This document shows, piece after piece, positions 59,074-64,000 of a DNA stretch of 64,000 bases; within the stretch, counting starts at the first letter, position 1; the number at the start of each line of letters is the position of its first letter. A program made the translations under genes and the position numbers. The notes below the pieces were generated by a model, which saw only the letters and a program-made list of their open reading frames with translations, searched no databases and was not told where the DNA came from. Source of the DNA: a bacterium (GTDB taxonomy: Bacteria; Myxococcota_A; Bradymonadia; Bradymonadales; Bradymonadaceae); the NCBI GenBank assembly GCA_030427705.1, contig JAUIBR010000010.1:98220-162219 (forward strand), written 5' to 3'.

Positions 59074-59840
59074 TCTCCCTCCAAAACGGATTTGATTTGA
59101 TTCAGTAGGTCATGGGGTGCCCAGAACAACGACAGACTCACAGGTTGTGCGCCTTCATCGTCATCCGCGGCTTTGTCGAGCTCCTGAATCAGCTCAAACA
59201 ACTGCGTCTCATAGAATTCTTGTAGCTTGGCGTAGTCTTCGTCTCGCACTCGGAACGTCAGGGTACGCGCAAAGGATGTGTTCTTGTTGTCGGCGAAAAA
59301 ACGCGAGAACACAGCGTCGCCAACATTTCGCAGAACGTTGTTAAGGCCGTCGATTCGCGCCAGCCAGGAGTCCCAAGTTCGTCGGTCGACCGAGATGCTC
59401 AGCTGGTATTGAGGTAGGGTCTCGGTGCCTGCCAACTCAATCCGGCCGTCGTCTAACAGCTCTTGAATTGCGGCTTCAACCTCTTCCTCGGTCGCGTCTG
59501 TGAGCACTTGATTGAGCTTTGCGAGCGAGAGCGGCTGCGCCCACAGCATGAACTCAATTCGTCGCGGTAGCTCCGCGACAAGGTCCTCGCGAATGAAGTT
59601 CTCTTTGAGCTGGCGCGAGAGCAGGGCGACCTTGCTCATGCTGACGCTCATCAAGGCAGCCACCTCTTTCATCTTGAGGTTCTGCCGTTTTGTCTCGTGG
59701 TAGTAGGCCATGTCCAACCAGTGTTTCAGGTCAGACAGAGGCACACGAAAGACACGCGCCAGGCGCACCGCAGGGCCAAGCGTGGCGTAGATCACCCGCT
59801 CCTGCAGTTCCTCGTCAGAGATGGAGTCGTCTTCACTCAT
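59070..59840 (-). CDS. Hypothetical protein with predicted helix-turn-helix
   Basis: The start is the ATG at 59840; a TTG at 59846 is in frame. The N-terminal half contains YATLGPAVRLARVFRVPLSD and a helix-turn-helix-like region (LKMKEVAALMSVSMSKVALL), reminiscent of DUF6502-type regulators; the second half is helical with TFRVRDEDYAKLQEFYETQL. A DNA-binding role is suggested but not proven. It overlaps the vWA gene by 4 bp and heads that operon. No recognition site could be assigned. Confidence 0.6.
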   Translation of the reverse strand: MSEDDSISDEELQERVIYATLGPAVRLARVFRVPLSDLKHWLDMAYYHETKRQNLKMKEVAALMSVSMSKVALLSRQLKENFIREDLVAELPRRIEFMLWAQPLSLAKLNQVLTDATEEEVEAAIQELLDDGRIELAGTETLPQYQLSISVDRRTWDSWLARIDGLNNVLRNVGDAVFSRFFADNKNTSFARTLTFRVRDEDYAKLQEFYETQLFELIQELDKAADDDEGAQPVSLSLFWAPHDLLNQIKSVLEGE

Positions 59841-59911
59841 ACACAAACACTATGAACTTACGTGGCGAGCGTCCAGTGTTTTATGTAAAAAATTGTAAAA
59901 AATCGGAAAGG

Positions 59912-61693
59912 CTAGTCGTACAACGCCATCAACGCGTCCCCGTGAGCCTTCATGACGTTGCGCCGTTTGACCTTTAACGACGGGGTAAGCATGTCGTTTT
60001 CGACGGTGAATTCGTCGAGCGTGAGCAGGAACTTCCGCGGTTTTTCGTAGCCTTTGAACCCTTGTCCGACGCGCTCGATCTCCTCTGAGATCAGTTTGTT
60101 GAAAGCGTTATCCTTAATCAAATCGGGGCTGAACGACTTTCCATTTTCACTCGCCCACGATTTGCACGTCTCTTCATCGACCACGATCAGCGCCACGTTG
60201 TAGGGCTTGTTGGTGCCCTCGATCATGATTTGATTGATGAAGGGAGAGAGTTTCAGCTGTTCTTCGAGCGGCGCCGGAACGACGTATTTCCCGTTCTCAA
60301 GTTTGTACTGCTCTTTGACGCGGCCAATGATGAAGAGGAATCCGTCTTCGTCGATCTTGCCCAGGTCTCCAGTGTGGAAAGTGCCATCCTCGTCGATGAC
60401 CTCAGCGGTCTTATCGGGGAGGTTATGGTAGCCCTTCATGACATTGGGGCCCTTCACGCAGACTTCGCCGACGTTGTCTTCCGAATAGCCATCGACGGGC
60501 TTTAGGATGACCTCAACACCCGGGATGGCCTTGCCGACGGAGCCAATTCGCCGTGCGCCGGGTCGGTTGCAGGTGACGATCGGCGAGGTTTCGGTCAATC
60601 CGTACCCCTCGTAGACGGTGATGTTCATGTTGTCGACGAATCGTGCGACCTCGGGAGACAGCGCAGCTCCGCCACTGAATGCGTATTTGAGCCTGCCGCC
60701 AAAGCGTTCGCGAATCTTCGAGAAGACGATCTTGTCGTAGAACCCATCCTTTAGATTCGTGAGGAAACTCGGTTTGCCGTTGGCATCGATCTCAGCGCGC
60801 TTCTTGTCTGAGTTCGCAAGACCAGCGTCGAACATGGCCTTCTTAACACCCCCATCAGCTTCCACCTTCTTGTGCACCCCGTCGTAGATTCGATTGAAGA
60901 TACGGGGAACACTAAACAGCAGCGTGGGGCGGACTTCGGAAAGGTTGGCGACGATCGTCTGGACGCTCTCAGCGAGTCCCAAAGATGCGCCCATGCTGAA
61001 GAGGCAGTGAAGCTCAACTGTCTGGCCGAAACTGTGGGCCCATGGAAGGAACGAGAGGCTTGTGTCGTTGGGGCCAATCGTGAGCATCCCGTGAATTGCG
61101 TTGACGTTGGATGCGATATTGCCGTGCGTCAGCAACACGCCTTTCGGATTGCCGGTCGTGCCAGAGGTGTAAATGAAACCGCAGATATCGTCAGGATCTG
61201 GATCGAACAGTTCAGCGGGATTGTGTTCACCATGGACGAGCAGCGCATCGTAAGCGTCTTCGTGTTCCATTGGCCCGTCGAAATAGACAATCCGTTCGAG
61301 CGAATCGATTTCCTCTAAGAACGGTTGGGTCTTTTCGTAGATTTCGTGGTTTGCCACGAGCAAGACTTTGGCGCCGGAGTCCTTGAGGATGAACTTCCAA
61401 TCCTTGGGTAGCTGAGCTTCGTACATTGGGCAGAACCAGGCTCCCAATCCATAGGTAGCATAAGCAGCGACGGCCCATTCTGTGCGGTTGTTCGCGATGA
61501 TGGCCACGGTGTCGTCTTTGCCGACGCCCATGGTTCCCAATGCACCTCGGAATGCCTCGGTCTGCTCACCAAATGACTTGTATGTGATCCACTTGTAGGC
61601 GCCGTCCTTCTTAGTCCCAAACAACTTGCTGTCGGCGTATTTCTCAACGCTCTGAGAGTAAATTTGGACGAGGTTTTTGAAGTCTTGGGCCAT
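59912..61693 (-). CDS. Long-chain acyl-CoA synthetase (FadD15-like)
   Basis: A 593-residue AMP-forming enzyme that activates fatty acids as acyl-CoA. The P-loop (IYTSGTTGNPKGVLLTHGN, with YTSGTTGNPKG at 175-185), the VYEGYGLTETSPIVTCN motif, the FHTGDLGKIDEDGFLFIIGR hinge region and the catalytic Lys motif (KLENGKYVVPAPLEEQ) are all present. The layout matches the bacterial FadD15/ACSL subgroup. The ribosome-binding site (AAGGA) lies ten bases before the start. It is monocistronic and divergent from the transglutaminase gene. Confidence 0.93.
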   Translation of the reverse strand: MAQDFKNLVQIYSQSVEKYADSKLFGTKKDGAYKWITYKSFGEQTEAFRGALGTMGVGKDDTVAIIANNRTEWAVAAYATYGLGAWFCPMYEAQLPKDWKFILKDSGAKVLLVANHEIYEKTQPFLEEIDSLERIVYFDGPMEHEDAYDALLVHGEHNPAELFDPDPDDICGFIYTSGTTGNPKGVLLTHGNIASNVNAIHGMLTIGPNDTSLSFLPWAHSFGQTVELHCLFSMGASLGLAESVQTIVANLSEVRPTLLFSVPRIFNRIYDGVHKKVEADGGVKKAMFDAGLANSDKKRAEIDANGKPSFLTNLKDGFYDKIVFSKIRERFGGRLKYAFSGGAALSPEVARFVDNMNITVYEGYGLTETSPIVTCNRPGARRIGSVGKAIPGVEVILKPVDGYSEDNVGEVCVKGPNVMKGYHNLPDKTAEVIDEDGTFHTGDLGKIDEDGFLFIIGRVKEQYKLENGKYVVPAPLEEQLKLSPFINQIMIEGTNKPYNVALIVVDEETCKSWASENGKSFSPDLIKDNAFNKLISEEIERVGQGFKGYEKPRKFLLTLDEFTVENDMLTPSLKVKRRNVMKAHGDALMALYD

Positions 61694-61875
61694 GGTCTGA
61701 TCCTTGATTCTGTGAAATCTGCCGGACCCGAAACTACTTCTACCCGGTCAGCGCCGCAAGCGAAGCCGTGGGTGGAAGGTCTATTTGCCACCATCGTGAC
61801 GGGTACTGGCAAGGACAGTTGTCACCCATGTGGCATTATTGACGCAAACACTCACTGATCGGCGAGTCAGAAAGT

Positions 61876-61891
61876 TGGCACGGAGGATGCA
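61876..61891 (+). promoter_or_regulatory. Sigma-54 (-24/-12) promoter of the transglutaminase lipoprotein
   Basis: TGGCACG-GAGG-ATGCA matches the consensus TGGCACG-N4-TTGCW with a single mismatch and the exact 10-bp GG to GC spacing. The predicted start is near 61902, 37 nt before the ATG. No TGACA-N3-TGTCA site like that of the T2SS operon is seen upstream. Confidence 0.75.
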
Positions 61892-61938
61892 AGCAGCGGG
61901 GCCATTGAAATTGAATGATTAAGTTTTCGGAGCTTACG

Positions 61939-63876
61939 ATGAAAAACCAATGGATTAAAACGCTCGCAGCTGTCGCCGTATTCGGCGTCGCATGTGGTGA
62001 CGGACAACCAACCGACACGAACGCACCAGCCACGAACGACGGCGTGGTCAAGTCGGTCGACGGCAAGTCCGATGCTTGGAACTGGCGAAACAACCCAAGC
62101 CACTTCCGCGCCGAGCTCAACTACAAATTTGACGAACTTCCTCTGGAGGGAGCTTCAGAGCGTGTCGCTTGGGCGGCAACCTACTGGCCTTACTACGAAG
62201 ACGGCATCAACTACCGCTGGCAAGGCAAAGACGAACTCTCGCCTGCAGAAAAGTACGACAAAGCATTCAATAACTGGGAGTTCGAAGATGGTTTCATGGA
62301 TCTGAAACCGTTCGATACGAACACCTGCGAATTCGACCAAGAATACTACGACAGCTTGGGACCGGCAGCGGAGTGGACTCACCGCAATAAAGGTAACTGG
62401 ATGTCCTCCAACGGCATCGACGATGACGAAGACGGCATCGAAGATTCGGAAGAGTGCGGTTGGGAAGAAGACCAAGACCGCGACGGCGTCGAAACCTGGT
62501 GGGGTATCTGCCACGCATGGGCACCTGCTGCGATCATGGAAGACGAGCCGATCAAGCCTGTCGAACACAACGGCGTGACCTTCGCAGTTTCGGATATGAA
62601 GGCGCTCTTGATTCAGCAGTATGACCGCACCGACGCATACATGATCGGTGGTCGCTGCAACGAAGAAGAAATCGAGCGCGACGACAACGGTCGTATCGTC
62701 AACGATGACTGCCGCGACATCAACGCTGGCACGTTCCACGTCATCATCGCGAATTTCCTCGGCACGAACTCTCGTCCACTGGTTATCGAGCGCACGACGA
62801 ACTACGAGATTTGGAACCAGCCATTTATCGGTTTCGAAGTCACCGAAAACCGCGAGGTGACACTTGAGGAAGCCATCGACATCCTCGACATCAATCTCGA
62901 CAAGGGTAACGGCGAATTCGTTCACGGAATCGAAGAAGAAACGTCAGAAGCCCAAGCGATCTTGGACGCGGCTAACGGATTGGATTTGGACACGCTTGAC
63001 GTCGACGCACGACTCGACCGCCGTGCTGCTGACGCCATCGTCGAAGGTCGCCCTTTCAACACTCTGGCTGAGCTAGACGAGGTATCCTACGTCAGCGACA
63101 AAGCGTTTGAGCTCCTGCTCGACTACGCGAAGGCAAACGGCATCCACGTCGAGCCTGAGCTTGAGTACGTCTACAACGACAACGCAGAGCGCTTTATCGA
63201 AGTTCGCCTGACCACGGATTGGCTCACGGAGTCGCAGCCATCGGTTGACCCGAAGACGCCAGAAGTTGAGCGATACACGCGTCACGACCACTACCACTAC
63301 ATCCTTGAACTCGACGGTGAAGGCGAGGTCATTGGTGGTGAATGGGTCGGCGGCTCGCACGGAAATCACCCAGACTTCATCTGGCTCCCTGTCCGCGCTC
63401 GTTGGGGTAACCCTCACATCAGCATCGACGAAGTTCGCAACCTCATCGAACTGTCTCGCAAAGACGAAGATGATTCGGGCGACGACAACGACGACAGCGA
63501 TGACACCGCGAAAGAACTCACGTTCACCAACGCGGACGTGGTCGCGATTCCAGACGCTGACCCGAACGGTATCGTCTCGGTCATCGAAGTCACCGAAGAT
63601 GCAGTCGTCGACGGTTTGACCATCGACCTCAACATCGAACACACCTATCGCGGCGACCTCATCGTTGAACTTCGCCACGGCGGAATCACGCTGAACGTCT
63701 TCGACGGAACCGAAGCCGGAACGCCTTGGGAAGACAACGTTCAGGTCACGGCTCAAGACCTCTCGGGCTTCGTCGGCTCGAAGGCTGAAGGTCCTTGGGA
63801 GTTGGTCGTAATCGATACACTCAACTACGACACTGGAAACGTGGTTAGCTGGTCGCTCAACATGAAGACCAAGTAA
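61939..63876 (+). CDS. Secreted transglutaminase-like lipoprotein with P-domain
   Basis: The start at 61939 (GGAG seven bases upstream) gives a lipoprotein signal, KTLAAVAVFGVAC (Cys19). The body resembles the transglutaminase-elicitor family (PF16683, known from Phytophthora and bacteria): EKYDKAFNNWEFEDGF and the catalytic-Cys motif WWGICHAWAPAAIM (Cys191), then HNGVTFAVSDMKALLIQQYD. Asp-rich calcium-type loops (DDDEDGIEDSEE, DQDRDGVE) precede the active site. A helical segment (residues about 340-410) and a C-terminal proprotein-convertase P-domain (VDGLTIDLNIEHTYRGDLIV, VQVTAQDLSGFVGSKAEGPW) follow. Catalytic His and Asp were not assigned with certainty. It may cross-link or cleave extracellular proteins. 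Confidence 0.78.
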   Translation: MKNQWIKTLAAVAVFGVACGDGQPTDTNAPATNDGVVKSVDGKSDAWNWRNNPSHFRAELNYKFDELPLEGASERVAWAATYWPYYEDGINYRWQGKDELSPAEKYDKAFNNWEFEDGFMDLKPFDTNTCEFDQEYYDSLGPAAEWTHRNKGNWMSSNGIDDDEDGIEDSEECGWEEDQDRDGVETWWGICHAWAPAAIMEDEPIKPVEHNGVTFAVSDMKALLIQQYDRTDAYMIGGRCNEEEIERDDNGRIVNDDCRDINAGTFHVIIANFLGTNSRPLVIERTTNYEIWNQPFIGFEVTENREVTLEEAIDILDINLDKGNGEFVHGIEEETSEAQAILDAANGLDLDTLDVDARLDRRAADAIVEGRPFNTLAELDEVSYVSDKAFELLLDYAKANGIHVEPELEYVYNDNAERFIEVRLTTDWLTESQPSVDPKTPEVERYTRHDHYHYILELDGEGEVIGGEWVGGSHGNHPDFIWLPVRARWGNPHISIDEVRNLIELSRKDEDDSGDDNDDSDDTAKELTFTNADVVAIPDADPNGIVSVIEVTEDAVVDGLTIDLNIEHTYRGDLIVELRHGGITLNVFDGTEAGTPWEDNVQVTAQDLSGFVGSKAEGPWELVVIDTLNYDTGNVVSWSLNMKTK

Positions 63877-63895
63877 ACCATCGGGACGCAAGCGG

Positions 63896-63926
63896 CGAGG
63901 CGTGGTCAAACGACCACGCCTCGTTT
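63896..63926 (+). terminator. Rho-independent terminator with 12-bp perfect stem
   Basis: CGAGGCGTGGTC (63896-63907) pairs with GACCACGCCTCG (63912-63923) over an AAAC loop, followed by TTTCGTTTC. The putative group II intron begins 9 bp after the stem. Confidence 0.85.
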
Positions 63927-63932
63927 CGTTTC

Positions 63933-64000
63933 GTACGCCCGGCATGGGCACCAATTTAGAGGTGAAAGTCCTCTCTCAAGTAGGTCACATCAAGAGAAGT
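63933..64000 (+). mobile_element. 5' end of a probable group II intron, continuing past the window
   Basis: From 63933 the sequence reads GTACGCCCGGCATGGGCACC and then GAGGTGAAAGTCCTC (63959-63973), which fit the conserved 5' end and domain I of bacterial group II introns that carry a reverse transcriptase. The position just after a terminator hairpin is typical of class C group II introns. The encoded protein and the 3' end lie outside the window, so class and activity are not shown. Confidence 0.6.

Noticed and set aside
61752..61822. Enhancer-like sites for the transglutaminase promoter
   Set aside because: Only weak inverted repeats (GTGAC...GTCAC, GGTGG...CCACC) were seen, with no repeated copy.
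63073..63954. 293-residue minus-strand frame
   Set aside because: Antisense to the transglutaminase gene and runs through its terminator.
1..64000. CRISPR arrays, tRNA or rRNA genes
   Set aside because: None was recognised; the only regular repeats are the heptamer arrays and coding repeats.

Overview
The window looks like chromosomal DNA from a Gram-negative, diderm bacterium of the former Deltaproteobacteria, most like Myxococcota and perhaps Bradymonadales. This is inferred from moderate to high GC, a complete type II secretion operon, a PilMNOPQ operon with a long PilQ, many lipoproteins (several with asparagine-rich linkers after the lipobox Cys), Hanks-type Ser/Thr kinases, an AgmX/PglI-type C-terminal domain and good sigma-54 promoter matches. 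No rRNA, tRNA or CRISPR array was seen. Genes are dense and mostly in short operons with ATGA or TGATG junctions.

Layout. 1-9.2 kb: housekeeping and envelope genes (end of an AgmX/PglI-type protein, RqcH, TPR lipoprotein, 3-methyladenine glycosylase, HEAT-repeat membrane protein, YacG, Lys/Glu-rich envelope proteins, NDH-2). 9.2-14.8 kb: class II ribonucleotide reductase behind two NrdR-like boxes, then a lipoprotein and proB. 14.8-22.1 kb: acidic tail-anchored protein, L,D-transpeptidase, and an orphan PglX-like protein whose methyltransferase motifs are destroyed. 22.3-28.7 kb: pilMNOPQ, with a coiled coil of about 350 residues inside PilQ. 28.7-35.3 kb: lipoprotein, mtnP, Ser/Thr kinase, a six-gene small-membrane-protein cluster, and epmA. 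35.3-49.7 kb: complete T2SS operon gspC-D-E-F-G-G2-H-I-J-K-L-M-N on the minus strand. 49.9-53.6 kb: SDR-like protein, response regulator with PATAN-like domain, and a TrmA/RumA-like protein lacking the catalytic Cys. 53.7-61.7 kb: PEGA-type Ser/Thr kinase with a TPR partner, lipoproteins, a vWA lipoprotein operon and an acyl-CoA synthetase. 61.9-63.9 kb: secreted transglutaminase-like lipoprotein with a P-domain. The window ends in what looks like the 5' end of a group II intron inserted just after a terminator.

How parts work together. PilMNOPQ supplies the alignment complex and outer-membrane secretin of a type IV pilus. GspC-N supplies the related T2SS machinery, whose GspL carries a PilM-like actin fold. 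Neither locus contains a prepilin peptidase or (for the pilus) motor ATPases, so these must lie elsewhere. The T2SS operon appears to have a sigma-54 promoter with two identical palindromes at about -98 and -138, the usual position for an enhancer-binding protein. Two further sigma-54-like promoters precede the transglutaminase lipoprotein and the PEGA kinase.

The most unusual points are: a second gspG-like gene whose prepilin N-terminus is replaced by translated heptanucleotide repeats, with a second, inverted heptamer array at its 3' end; the orphan degenerate PglX; the coiled-coil PilQ; the sigma-54/palindrome architecture of the T2SS operon; and six convergent gene pairs whose stop codons overlap or abut in CTAG, TTAG or TAGCTA.
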